In this document: piece by piece, positions 28,872-38,082 of the stretch
How the letters are laid out: each line of letters opens with the position of its first letter
Position numbering within the stretch: position 1 is the stretch's first letter
Source of the DNA: Croceivirga sp.
GTDB lineage: Bacteria; Bacteroidota; Bacteroidia; Flavobacteriales; Flavobacteriaceae
Assembly (NCBI GenBank): GCA_028284285.1
Contig: JANQSA010000059.1
Location: 1 to 64,000, forward strand
Length of the DNA stretch: 64,000 bases
Reading direction: 5' to 3'
Notes under the pieces: model-generated
What the model saw: the letters and a program-made list of their open reading frames with translations, nothing else
The model's database searches: none
Told to the model about the DNA's origin: nothing
Position numbers and translations under genes: made by a program

Positions 28872-30137
28872 CTATTCTTTTTCAACCTGACTTTGAAAAA
28901 ACAACGAAAAAATATGCGTTTTTTCATTGCGCGCATAGGTTAAGCGAAACCCATAGATTTCACATATTTTTTGATTGATCGCTAATCCCAATCCTAGAGA
29001 TTCTTTGGTTGGGCTGTCTTTTTGAAAACGGTGAAACAACTTTTCCGTAGCTATCTCGGAAACTTCACCGGTATTGGTGATCTCAAATTTCTCCTGGGTT
29101 AGCAGCATTTTTATGACTCCCCCATCTATATTGTGCTGTACGGCATTTTTGATGAGATTGGTAAATAAGATATCCGCCAGAATATGGTCGCATTCTATGG
29201 TTACCGGATGAAGCTCCTTAGACACTTTTAGATTCCTAAAATTGATGATCTCCTCCATATTGTTGAGGATATTCTTTATGATGGCATGTACATCAACACG
29301 GTCTAACCGCTTAAATTCCTGGTTTTCGATTCTTGAAATCAAAGTCAGCGATTTCCCTATTTTGGAAAGTTTGTTGGTTTCCTGATACACAGCCTCAACT
29401 CGTTTCAATTCTCTTTCATCCAGGTTTTTGCTTTCCAACAACAAAACCACTTTGTTCCGAATGATAGCCAAGGGGGTTTGAACTTCATGTGAAATGTTCT
29501 CATTGAATTCCTTCAGGTTTTGAAAATCTTTCTTTACCTGGTCTATCAATGTTGTGATGACTTTGTTGAGTTCTTCAAATTCATTGATCCGAGAAGTTTT
29601 AAGATGAATAGGATCCTTTTGAGTAACATCATATTTTTTAAGCTTTGCCAAATTTTTGAAGAACGGGTTCCAGGCCCATTTATACACTTTTTGGTTGATG
29701 AAATAAAGTCCTAATACCAATAAAAGTATTATGAAGCTGGTGGCAATAAAAAGTAACCAGATCAGTTCATTGATCTCCAGCAAAACATGCTTTAAGGTAA
29801 TTTTTACCGGTTGAGAATCCACGGTTGAAGTGAAGGCATAGGTTCTATAAGGGATATATTTACCGGCATAGCCCTCATAAAGCAATGTGTCTTTAAACTG
29901 AGGAGTAAATACGGCAGCTTCATCAATAGTTGAGGTTTCAAACAAATAGTTGGAAGAGGGTAGCTTTCCGTTACCGTCCAGGTGAAAATTGATGCGTTCC
30001 TGTTCATGCAGCAGTATTTCCTCTACCTCGCTGTTCACTACGTATTGGATAAGGAAATAATCCACTACCACCATGACAGGGAATAGGAAAGCCAGAAATA
30101 TGAGGTAGTACGTATTGGTTTTTCTGACTAGGTTCAT
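28872..30137 (-). CDS. Sensor histidine kinase (two-component)
   Basis: A 421-residue membrane kinase. Two hydrophobic helices (about residues 9-31 and 126-149) bracket a small periplasmic sensor region. The phosphoacceptor motif is NENISHEVQTPLA. The ATP-binding domain shows the N box LFTNLIKNAVQHN and the G box GLGLAINQKI. The partner regulator gene lies directly upstream and overlaps it by 4 bp (ATGA), so they are translated together. The signal is unknown. Confidence 0.95.
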   Translation of the reverse strand: MNLVRKTNTYYLIFLAFLFPVMVVVDYFLIQYVVNSEVEEILLHEQERINFHLDGNGKLPSSNYLFETSTIDEAAVFTPQFKDTLLYEGYAGKYIPYRTYAFTSTVDSQPVKITLKHVLLEINELIWLLFIATSFIILLLVLGLYFINQKVYKWAWNPFFKNLAKLKKYDVTQKDPIHLKTSRINEFEELNKVITTLIDQVKKDFQNLKEFNENISHEVQTPLAIIRNKVVLLLESKNLDERELKRVEAVYQETNKLSKIGKSLTLISRIENQEFKRLDRVDVHAIIKNILNNMEEIINFRNLKVSKELHPVTIECDHILADILFTNLIKNAVQHNIDGGVIKMLLTQEKFEITNTGEVSEIATEKLFHRFQKDSPTKESLGLGLAINQKICEIYGFRLTYARNEKTHIFSLFFQSQVEKE

Positions 30138-30814
30138 TCGCGGTCGGTAAATTTGTATCCAACACTATAGATAGTTTGAATATAGTCCTTGCCGCCTGAT
30201 TCAGCAATTTTTTTTCGCAGATTCGCCAAATGAGTGTAAATGAATTTATAGGAGTCGGCCATTTCAATATGATCACCCCAAAGGTGCTCTGCAATGGCCT
30301 CTTTGGTCAATAGTCTATGCCTGTTGACCACAAAAAAGTGGATAATGTCAAACTCTTTTTTGGTAAGGTTCAAGAGATGGTCATCTACAAAAACTTCATA
30401 ACTATCCGGTTTGATCTTAATTTCGTTGAAAAAGATCTCCCTACTGCCATTGTACACCTTTCTCCGGTAAAGTGCTTTGATCCGGGCGTTGAGTTCTGCC
30501 AGGTAAAAAGGCTTGGCCAGATAGTCATCTGCTCCAATTTCCAGGCCGTGGATTTTATCCCCCACGGCGTTCTTTGCCGAGATAATGATAATCCCGGCAT
30601 CGATGTTCTCTTTTTTTACCGCTTTTATGATGTCCAAACCGTTACCATCAGGTAAGGTAATGTCAACAATCAGAATATCATATGGAAAAATACCTATTTT
30701 GTCATAGGCCAATTTATAGTTGGGTGCAATTTCGCAGATGTTCCCTTCCTCCTCCAGAAAGTTTTTGATGTCCTGTAGTAGTTCAGCATTGTCTTCAATA
30801 ACCAATATCTTCAT
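30134..30814 (-). CDS. OmpR-family response regulator
   Basis: A 226-residue regulator with an N-terminal receiver domain and a C-terminal winged-helix DNA-binding domain. The phosphorylation site is Asp51 (VDITLPDG), and the conserved lysine is Lys101 (LAKPF). The winged-helix part is recognisable in FDIIHFFVVNRHRLLTKEAIAEHLW. It is partnered with the kinase gene that follows. It lies 78 bp downstream of the V-ATPase K-subunit gene on the same strand, so read-through from that operon is possible. Confidence 0.95.
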   Translation of the reverse strand: MKILVIEDNAELLQDIKNFLEEEGNICEIAPNYKLAYDKIGIFPYDILIVDITLPDGNGLDIIKAVKKENIDAGIIIISAKNAVGDKIHGLEIGADDYLAKPFYLAELNARIKALYRRKVYNGSREIFFNEIKIKPDSYEVFVDDHLLNLTKKEFDIIHFFVVNRHRLLTKEAIAEHLWGDHIEMADSYKFIYTHLANLRKKIAESGGKDYIQTIYSVGYKFTDRE

Positions 30815-30892
30815 TTTGGAAGGATTTCCACAAACGCATCTTAAAGTCTAAATGTATGGAGTACAATTTGTATAAACAATGATATTATACCG

Positions 30893-31363
30893 TTATCCAC
30901 CCGTAGGCAATCCGGTCATAGTAAATATCATTACGAAAAGGGCCACCGTTTCCACAATACCAATAATCATAATGTATTTGGCCGTATCGTTGGCACCGGA
31001 GGCAATAGCATCACAGGCCCGCGCCCCCGTTTTTCCCTGGAATATGGCTGAGCCTGCCATGGCTGCTCCTGCAACCAGACCAACAATGATTTGCCAGAGG
31101 TAAGAGTCTGGCGCCAGATCGGCATCGGCAATGGCATTTTTAAGGATCATACCATAAATGACCTGCGAAAGTGGAGCTCCCACAAAAATCAGCAGGGCGG
31201 TTGCTGCTTTCTGTCCATTGGTAATCATTTTCTTCCAGGCGCCAATGGCGGCCATACCGGCTATTCCTGTACCTATTGCAGAGCCTATCGCAGCAATACT
31301 TAAAGACATTCCCATATCGCCAAGCCCCGTTACTGTTGTTGTTAAAATTGCCATACCTACCAT
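30893..31363 (-). CDS. ntpK: V/A-type ATPase rotor ring subunit K
   Basis: A 156-residue proteolipid with four transmembrane helices formed by two related hairpins. Only the second hairpin carries the ion-binding glutamate (Glu138 in GIVETVAL). Residues that bind sodium in Enterococcus hirae NtpK have counterparts: Thr64/Gln65 correspond to Ser66/Gln67 in APLSQ, Gln110 to Gln109 in FQGK, and Glu139 to Glu138. This suggests sodium rather than proton coupling, as an inference from alignment by eye. Last gene of the ATPase operon, 29 bp after subunit I. Confidence 0.92.
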   Translation of the reverse strand: MVGMAILTTTVTGLGDMGMSLSIAAIGSAIGTGIAGMAAIGAWKKMITNGQKAATALLIFVGAPLSQVIYGMILKNAIADADLAPDSYLWQIIVGLVAGAAMAGSAIFQGKTGARACDAIASGANDTAKYIMIIGIVETVALFVMIFTMTGLPTGG

Positions 31364-31392
31364 TTCTATATTTGTTTTATTAAGTTTATTTT

Positions 31393-33240
31393 TTATCCCG
31401 TTGAGATGGATGTTTCCACTTCGTTTTTATACCCGTTTTCGGGTGAAATAAGTTTGAAAGGTTTATACGCTTCACCGGAAAACTGAACCCCAAGGTGCCC
31501 GGCGAATTCCAGCATGTTCAATCGTATGCCATGTACCATGACAGCCATGAGGGCAAGGGCAATATTCAACCCGTGTCCCAGAAGTAATGCAACGGCCGCC
31601 ATGACCAGATTAATAAACCCCATACCTGCCGTTCCTTCCGGCAATATCATATTGTTAAAGCTGGCTGCTACAGCCGCTGTTGCCATTCCTACCGCAAAAA
31701 GGCGTACATAGGATACAATGTCCGAGAATCCACTGATAAGGCTTAAAGGCAAATTAGCCAGGGAAATTCCCATGCTTTGGAAAAAGTTTTTGCTTTCTAC
31801 CGAAAAAAGGGCTACCAATGCCGCTCCACCTATAAACAACCCAATACCCCACTCAGGCATAGCCTTCCCTAAAACCAGTTGTTCCGTCAATAGGAACAAT
31901 CCCCAAACCAGCCCAATCCATCCTACTTCGCTTAATGCACGTATGGAGTTCCTGAACTGGACCACCCGAATACCATGGGCAACGGTGAGATGTAGGGTCC
32001 CAATCAGAAAGGAAAGATGCATCATAAAAGATATATTGTCCACCCCAAAACTGGCTATCTCGGGAATGATCAAATCCTTGAGAACGGGAAGGGCCGCTAT
32101 CTGTTCGGAACCAAAATATGTCCCGCTTAGAACCCCCCAGACAATAGTGGCGCCGCTCAGCACATAAATCAAAAATCTCATAGGAGATGCCATCTTTTTC
32201 CGAAGGAAGAAAGCAGTTACCAGAAAAAGGAGTCCATAGCCTGCATCACCGACCAACATGGCAAAGAACAGGGCAAAGGCCACTAAAAAGTAAATAGAAA
32301 CGTCCACTTCCTTGTACCCCGGAACAATATCAATGAATTTCATTACGGGATTGATGATACTGATCCATTTTGGATTCTTGATATACACCGGGACTTCCTC
32401 GGGTTTTTCAGGGTCCGCAATATGATATCCCCAATGGTTCGCCTCTGCGGCGGCAACAAAATCTTCGGTGGCCTCCCGGGGGATGTAGCCCTTAAGATAC
32501 TTTAACCTGTCTTCAATGTCGCCCATACCTTCCAGGGTTTGCTGCATGCCCAGTTGGTCATTCAAAAGCAATTGATACGCTTCAAGCCATTTTACCTTTC
32601 CGACCTGGTCTTCCAGAAAATGTTCTACCTCTGCTAATTGCCGCTCTTTTCTTTCAATTTGATGTTTAACATCTTCAAAGGGCAATTCGGGGAGCAATTC
32701 TTCCTTGTGATTTAGCTTCTCAGATTCGTTTTGGGCGATCAATACTACGGGGATCTTTCCATTTTGCTCCGAAAGTTTAAAAAGCGTATGTTTTTCTTCC
32801 AAAGAATTGACTTCAGATTTCCGTAATAGGTACAAACGGAGGTAAATTCCCTTACTTTTTAAATAGGCAATGTCCTTGACATTTACTTTTTGGCCCCAGG
32901 TCTCGTACCATTTTAACTGTGGATGGAGCGCATCGCGTCGGTCTTTACATTTTTGCCGTATTTCCTCTGTTTGCAATATCCGGTCAATAAGTTGTTTGGG
33001 GTCGTTGGCACTATATTTTGCCCGGGGGTTGTGGTCATTTTTCTTTTTTGAATACTCCTTTAGCATGGCAATAGCCCTTTCCGCACGGTGAACAGCTTCC
33101 AGACGCCTTTCGACGGTTCCGTTTCCAGGCCGATTAACTTCCTTGATGTCCACTACGCCCAGCCGTCCCAGTTGCAGAATGGTTTCATCCACCGAACGTG
33201 CTGTAGTGAAAAGCACTATTTCCTTCATTCTAACGATCAT
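31393..33240 (-). CDS. ntpI: V/A-type ATPase membrane subunit I (stator)
   Basis: A 615-residue subunit equivalent to the a-subunit, which contains the ion half-channels and anchors the peripheral stalk. The N-terminal half is soluble and helical (coiled-coil stretches around residues 50-110 and 200-230). The C-terminal half holds about seven membrane helices, beginning with VSIYFLVAFALFFAMLVGDAGYG and including a conserved SYVRLFAVGMA segment. The start at 33240 (MIVRMKEI) is chosen because its ATG overlaps the stop codon of subunit D (ATGA); an upstream in-frame start would lie inside the D gene. Confidence 0.95.
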   Translation of the reverse strand: MIVRMKEIVLFTTARSVDETILQLGRLGVVDIKEVNRPGNGTVERRLEAVHRAERAIAMLKEYSKKKNDHNPRAKYSANDPKQLIDRILQTEEIRQKCKDRRDALHPQLKWYETWGQKVNVKDIAYLKSKGIYLRLYLLRKSEVNSLEEKHTLFKLSEQNGKIPVVLIAQNESEKLNHKEELLPELPFEDVKHQIERKERQLAEVEHFLEDQVGKVKWLEAYQLLLNDQLGMQQTLEGMGDIEDRLKYLKGYIPREATEDFVAAAEANHWGYHIADPEKPEEVPVYIKNPKWISIINPVMKFIDIVPGYKEVDVSIYFLVAFALFFAMLVGDAGYGLLFLVTAFFLRKKMASPMRFLIYVLSGATIVWGVLSGTYFGSEQIAALPVLKDLIIPEIASFGVDNISFMMHLSFLIGTLHLTVAHGIRVVQFRNSIRALSEVGWIGLVWGLFLLTEQLVLGKAMPEWGIGLFIGGAALVALFSVESKNFFQSMGISLANLPLSLISGFSDIVSYVRLFAVGMATAAVAASFNNMILPEGTAGMGFINLVMAAVALLLGHGLNIALALMAVMVHGIRLNMLEFAGHLGVQFSGEAYKPFKLISPENGYKNEVETSISTG

Positions 33241-33848
33241 GCTACCGCCTTTTTCTCCTCTTTTTTCTTTTTCACCAGTTTGGCACATCCAATGGCTAAT
33301 CGTTCCACATCGCCCAAATAGATCTCAATCTTTCGAATATTCTCCTTGGTCTCCGGAATAAATACCTCCTTTAGGGCATTTTTCATCCTTCGTGCCTCGG
33401 CCAACTCCTCTTGCAGCAACTCCAAGTTCCGTTCCTCGATTTCCACCAAGGTACGATTGGTCTTTTGTTCCCGAATCACATCCAAAGCCGCATCTACCCA
33501 AAGGGGTGTGTTAAAAAGGTCTACTTCGGTATCTTTAAAAAGGATGTTTTCAAATACTTCAATAGGAACGCCGGCAATCTCACGTTTTTTGGTATTTACC
33601 TTGTCTACTTTTACCATTTCAGATAGATCAATTGTCTCCTCAGCCATCACCGCCACCCACGCTTTTGTTTGCTGATTGGTTGCCGCTATGGATGCTTTTA
33701 ATCTGGCAATAGTATTTTCTATGGTTTGTACCACTTCTTTTAACTGCTGTTCTTTCATCTCAAAGACAGGAAGAGCGGTATTGTATTCCTTGAGCTCAAT
33801 TTTCAAGGCCGCCAGGGTGTTTTTGTTCATTAAGATTTTGTCCGCCAT
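33237..33848 (-). CDS. ntpD: V/A-type ATPase subunit D (central stalk)
   Basis: A 203-residue, mostly helical subunit that forms the rotating central axle between the catalytic A3B3 head and the membrane ring. The start, NKNTLAALKIELKEYNTALPVFEMKEQQL, is an N-terminal long helix, and the C-terminal helix ends with KKKEEKKAVA. It follows the DUF2764 gene by 2 bp and overlaps subunit I by 4 bp. Confidence 0.93.
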   Translation of the reverse strand: MADKILMNKNTLAALKIELKEYNTALPVFEMKEQQLKEVVQTIENTIARLKASIAATNQQTKAWVAVMAEETIDLSEMVKVDKVNTKKREIAGVPIEVFENILFKDTEVDLFNTPLWVDAALDVIREQKTNRTLVEIEERNLELLQEELAEARRMKNALKEVFIPETKENIRKIEIYLGDVERLAIGCAKLVKKKKEEKKAVA

Positions 33849-33850
33849 TC

Positions 33851-34420
33851 TCAGTCTTTTTTTGTGATATTCAAAAAATTATCAAAACCCTGTTTTTGGT
33901 CAAAACCCCACCATCGTAACAATAGCAACAACTTCAATTTATAGAGCACAAGGGCACTAAAATCGGAGTAGTGTCCTATGGAAAGCGCTTCCAATTTGTC
34001 CCACTGCCATTTCAAGAGTTGAATTTCCTCTTCTAACGGAGTACCGGGGACCAATGGCAAAACTGGTTTCTTTGATGGGGAGGTGCCTGCGTTATTTTTT
34101 CTGGAGATACGAAGTTGATAAAGATCTTTTTTTAGGGTATACATGAAAGAAGAAAAAGCAGCTAACACCTTGTGTTTACTTTTCTGAAAAACTTCCTCAT
34201 GAATGCGTTCCAGGTTGAGCTGTTGCACTACCCTGAAGGCTTTTGGGGTTAAAAACTTACCGGCCTCGCTATCCAAAATAGCAATGATGCTTTTTTGTTC
34301 TTCTGAGGTGCCGGCATATTTTTTAAAGATGGAAAACACCCTGGAACGTTCCTCGTCCGTGTCTTGGAAAGACAAATGGGGGAAGCTACTCATCACATAT
34401 TCCAGATTTCCGGTAATCAT
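33851..34420 (-). CDS. DUF2764 protein of the Bacteroidota V/A-ATPase operon
   Basis: A 189-residue helical protein with the DUF2764 start pattern NLEYVMSSFPHLSFQD. This family is found only within V/A-type ATPase operons of Bacteroidota and some other phyla, at the place where other operons encode subunit C, and is thought to take over the role of that stalk subunit. The gene is 5 bp after subunit E and 2 bp before subunit D. A stalk role is an inference from operon position. Confidence 0.85.
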   Translation of the reverse strand: MITGNLEYVMSSFPHLSFQDTDEERSRVFSIFKKYAGTSEEQKSIIAILDSEAGKFLTPKAFRVVQQLNLERIHEEVFQKSKHKVLAAFSSFMYTLKKDLYQLRISRKNNAGTSPSKKPVLPLVPGTPLEEEIQLLKWQWDKLEALSIGHYSDFSALVLYKLKLLLLLRWWGFDQKQGFDNFLNITKKD

Positions 34421-34425
34421 GCCTC

Positions 34426-35016
34426 CTACTCGTTTTTAAAGATTTGTACCCATTTCGGGCTAAGGTGTGCATTCAACAATTCGGCCACTTCTTCCGGTGA
34501 AATATGGTAGCTCCATCCCTGGTCGGTTTTCGTAATGGCGAACCCGTTGTGCAGAGAAGGATCCCCGCTAATGGAAGTGAGATCATCCGAGGTTTGCAAG
34601 CGCTTCTGGATTTGAGCGGCCAATTGTGTTTCCAGCTTTTCAGGAAGTTTGAGCGTTACGCCGCTATCCACATTTTCCACAATCTTTAAAATGGCATTTT
34701 CCATAAGATCCGGCGTAAAGGCGACTTCCACTTCATTTTCGAGAACGGCCCCAAGTAGCTTTAACAAATCATGACGCACCGACACGGTCACATCCCTTGC
34801 GGCTTGTTGGAGGGCTGCTTCTCCTTTATTGCGGGTATCTTGTGCTTCTTTCTCAGCGCTATTAAGCAACTCCTCCCTTTTAGCTTCTGCTTCTTTAATA
34901 ATTTTTTGAGCCTGTTCCTGTGCCTTATCCAGGATTTCCATGGCTTGTTTGTCCGCAGCTTCTATGGCTTCGGATTTCAGGGTGTTTATCAATTTGTCCA
35001 GGCTTTTCTCACTCAT
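34426..35016 (-). CDS. ntpE: V/A-type ATPase subunit E (peripheral stalk)
   Basis: A 196-residue peripheral stalk subunit. The N-terminal half is a long charged helix (residues about 5-80, with KAQEQAQKIIKEAEAKREEL), and the C-terminal half is a globular domain. It overlaps the end of subunit B by 8 bp, which places E after A and B in this operon rather than first. Confidence 0.88.
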   Translation of the reverse strand: MSEKSLDKLINTLKSEAIEAADKQAMEILDKAQEQAQKIIKEAEAKREELLNSAEKEAQDTRNKGEAALQQAARDVTVSVRHDLLKLLGAVLENEVEVAFTPDLMENAILKIVENVDSGVTLKLPEKLETQLAAQIQKRLQTSDDLTSISGDPSLHNGFAITKTDQGWSYHISPEEVAELLNAHLSPKWVQIFKNE

Positions 35017-36340
35017 GGGGTATCTCTTTTAAAATTTTGAACTTCCCTTTTTCTGGCCAATACGCTTCAATCAACTTTGAAGACAAGCCTACTTCTTCTT
35101 TTTTGAAGTGCATGGAGAGGATATCCCAACAAAGGTCCAGGGCATCTTCCAATTCCAAATAGCGAAAAGGGTCCATTAATTCCCTTTGAAAGGTCTTTCG
35201 ATATTCCAACAATCGCAGGGAGTAGTCGTCTTTAACAGAACCAAATTTCTGTGCCTTTACCCGTTCTTCGGCCTCAGACAGCAGGCGGGCCATGGCATTC
35301 ATAATACTCCTGTGGTCGGAACGTGTCCGATCGTTAACCTGTTGTTTCAGGCGGCTTAAGGACCCAAACAGTTCCAGATAACCGTCCTTCATAAAGAACT
35401 GGCCTTCTGTGATGTATCCTGTATTGTCAGGTACGGGATGGGTCACATCATCCATGGTGGTTACCCCCAGAATGGTCAGGCTTCCTGCACTTTCTATGTC
35501 AGCGGCCTTTTCATAGCGACTGGCCAACTGCGAATACAGGTCGCCGGGATACCCTTGATTGGCAGGAATTTGATCCTGAGCATTGGCCACCTGGCGCAAA
35601 TAGTCCGACCATTGCGTCATATCGGATAGTAGGACAAATACATTTTTGCCCTGCAAAGCAAATTTTTCCGCTACGGCCAGGGCCAAATCGGGCACCATTA
35701 GACCTTCTACGATAGAGTCTCTATGGGTGTGTATGAACATGATAGTCCTGTTCTTGCTTCCGGCTTCTTCAATACGCTGCCTGAAGTAGTGGAACTCGTC
35801 ATATTTGAGGCCTACTCCACCGATAATAATAACATCTGCATCGGTCTGAGTGGCGATGTTGGCCAACAAGCGGTTATACGGTTCGCCCGCCTTGGCGAAA
35901 ATGGGTATTTTTTGGGAGCGTACCAGCGTGTTAAATACATCAATCATAGGTACCCCGGTACGGATCATATCCTTGGGGATCAATCGTTTTACGGGATTGA
36001 TAGAAGGTCCGGCTACTCGAACCATATCTGCCAGTAGTTCGGGACCTCCGTCTATGGGCTGGCCGACACCGGAATAGACCCTTCCCAACATGTCATCGGA
36101 AAAGCCTACCTGAAGAGGCTTGCCCAAAAAGCGAATCTTGCAGTCGGTGGAAACTCCAAATCCACCTCCAAAAAGTTGAAGGGTTACCTGTTCTCCGTCC
36201 AAAGCAATGACCTGGGCAAAGGCTTTTTGTCCATTGGGGTAAATTACTTCAGCCAGCTCTTTGTTATGGACCCCTTTGGCCTTAATGCTTAAAATGGCCC
36301 GCCCGATACTGTCTATATTCTCATACGTTTTCTGCAACAT
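35009..36340 (-). CDS. ntpB: V/A-type ATPase subunit B (non-catalytic)
   Basis: A 443-residue regulatory nucleotide-binding subunit of the A3B3 head. It has the family landmarks MLGRVYSGVGQPIDGGP, KRLIPKDMIRTGVPMIDV, SDMTQWSDYLRQVAN and EIPANQGYPGDLYSQLASRYEKA, but no P-loop lysine motif, as expected for the non-catalytic subunit. The start overlaps the 3' end of the A gene by 20 bp, indicating tight coupling. Confidence 0.97.
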   Translation of the reverse strand: MLQKTYENIDSIGRAILSIKAKGVHNKELAEVIYPNGQKAFAQVIALDGEQVTLQLFGGGFGVSTDCKIRFLGKPLQVGFSDDMLGRVYSGVGQPIDGGPELLADMVRVAGPSINPVKRLIPKDMIRTGVPMIDVFNTLVRSQKIPIFAKAGEPYNRLLANIATQTDADVIIIGGVGLKYDEFHYFRQRIEEAGSKNRTIMFIHTHRDSIVEGLMVPDLALAVAEKFALQGKNVFVLLSDMTQWSDYLRQVANAQDQIPANQGYPGDLYSQLASRYEKAADIESAGSLTILGVTTMDDVTHPVPDNTGYITEGQFFMKDGYLELFGSLSRLKQQVNDRTRSDHRSIMNAMARLLSEAEERVKAQKFGSVKDDYSLRLLEYRKTFQRELMDPFRYLELEDALDLCWDILSMHFKKEEVGLSSKLIEAYWPEKGKFKILKEIPHE

Positions 36341-38066
36341 GCCCCCGTTTTTTTACCAAGTTCAATAGTTTCGTTTTTTGTTTTTCAAATTCCTCTTCAT
36401 CCAGTCTCATATAGTTCCAATCCAGGAAGGCTTGCCGAATAAAATTAAAGTGTGATCGTATCTCTTCTTTCCCTTCAACATTTACGGGTGTATCAATAAT
36501 TTCTTTGACCATATCGAACATTAGGCGTAACCTATCCGGTGTGGTGACACCGTCTACTTCGTGAAAACTGTTCTGCTGCAGGAATACGGCATCCAGTAGT
36601 TCGGCCTTTTGATAGCGGATATAGGATGCATCGGTAATACCTTTTTCACCCATCAGGATTATGTTGGAGGCTATGGTCTTGCCATCACGTAGCAGTTCCA
36701 TTAAATAGGTCACCTCTTCTTGTTCCAGGAGCGAAGGGTATTTGGAATTACTGTCTATACGGTCAATGGCGGGATATTTTCGTGCATCGGATAATGCCCG
36801 GGACAGTCCCCAAAAGGAACCGGTGCTCAGGAGGGTGGCCTGGGTAACGGGTTCATCAAAGTTTCCACCGGCAGGGGAGACCGTGCCTATAATACTCAAT
36901 GAACTGGTAGTACCATCCTGAAGGATTTCCACCCCTGCCCGGTCATAAAAAGCTGAGATCAGGGTAGAAATGTACATGGGAAATGCTTCAGGGCCCGGGA
37001 TTTCTTCTTTTCTTCCCGACGTCTCACGCAGGGCCTGCGCCCAACGTGAAGTGGAATCGGCCAGGATTAACACATTCAATCCTTGCTTGCGATAGTATTC
37101 CCCAACCGTTGTAGCCATATATACGGAAGCTTCACGGGCGGCTACCGGCATAGAAGAGGTATTACCTACGATGTAGGTTCGATCCATCAATGATTTTCCG
37201 GTTCTGGGGTCGATCAGTTCAGGAAAATCCTTAAAGACTTCTACGGCCTCTCCTGCCCTTTCACCACAGGCGGCTATAATGACCACATCTGCCTGAGAGT
37301 GTCGGGCTAAACTGTGTTGCAAAACGGTTTTTCCAGCGCCAAAGGGCCCCGGATTACAGGCGGTTCCCCCATAAGCTATTGGAAAAAGGGCATCAAGAAT
37401 GCGAATTCCGGTCGGCATGGATTGTTCAGGTACGGAACGCTCGTTAAAAGGCATGGGTTGTTTTACCGGCCATTCAAAAGCCATTTTGAGTTGGGTGATA
37501 TTGCCTGTGGCGTCTTTTACTGAGGCTATAGGTTCATCAACGGTATACTCTCCTTCGGCAGCAATAGTTTCAATAGTGTAGCTGCCCTGAAGGGAAAAAG
37601 GGACAAAAATTTTATGTTCAAACAATTTTTCCGGAACAGTGCCCAGTACCGAACCGCCTGTAACCGTATCTCCTTTATTCACCTTGGGGGTAAAACGCCA
37701 TTTGGTGCGATTGTCAAGAGGGTCTACCTCAATGCCTCTCTCTAAAAACCACTCAATCTTTCCCAGTTCATACAAGGGATTCTGAAGGCCATCCGTTACG
37801 GAACCCAGGATGCCGGGCCCTAGTTTAACCGCCAGGGGAAGACCCGTAAATTCAACGGGATCACCCACTTTCATCCAACTCGTGTCCTCAAAGACCTGCA
37901 AGTAGACCACGTCACTACTTTTCACATCAATGACCTCAGCTTTGAGTCGTTTACCATCCTCGACAATGATATACGCCACCTCTCCGTTCATGACGGCCCC
38001 TTCTGTAGTCTGAGCCCCTACAAGCGACTCATTGACACTCATTACTTTTCCTTTTGCTTTTTGCAT
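36321..38066 (-). CDS. ntpA: V/A-type ATPase catalytic subunit A
   Basis: A 581-residue catalytic subunit. The Walker A motif is GPFGAGKT, with the following CNPGPFGAGKTVLQHSLARH region intact. ADSTSRWAQALRETSGRKEEIPG and the A-type non-homologous insert are present. It hydrolyses or makes ATP together with B, driving ion movement through I and K. It is the first ATPase gene of the operon and follows the Usp-TPR gene by 16 bp. Confidence 0.98.
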   Translation of the reverse strand: MQKAKGKVMSVNESLVGAQTTEGAVMNGEVAYIIVEDGKRLKAEVIDVKSSDVVYLQVFEDTSWMKVGDPVEFTGLPLAVKLGPGILGSVTDGLQNPLYELGKIEWFLERGIEVDPLDNRTKWRFTPKVNKGDTVTGGSVLGTVPEKLFEHKIFVPFSLQGSYTIETIAAEGEYTVDEPIASVKDATGNITQLKMAFEWPVKQPMPFNERSVPEQSMPTGIRILDALFPIAYGGTACNPGPFGAGKTVLQHSLARHSQADVVIIAACGERAGEAVEVFKDFPELIDPRTGKSLMDRTYIVGNTSSMPVAAREASVYMATTVGEYYRKQGLNVLILADSTSRWAQALRETSGRKEEIPGPEAFPMYISTLISAFYDRAGVEILQDGTTSSLSIIGTVSPAGGNFDEPVTQATLLSTGSFWGLSRALSDARKYPAIDRIDSNSKYPSLLEQEEVTYLMELLRDGKTIASNIILMGEKGITDASYIRYQKAELLDAVFLQQNSFHEVDGVTTPDRLRLMFDMVKEIIDTPVNVEGKEEIRSHFNFIRQAFLDWNYMRLDEEEFEKQKTKLLNLVKKRGHVAENV

Positions 38067-38082
38067 CTGTTATGAATATTTC

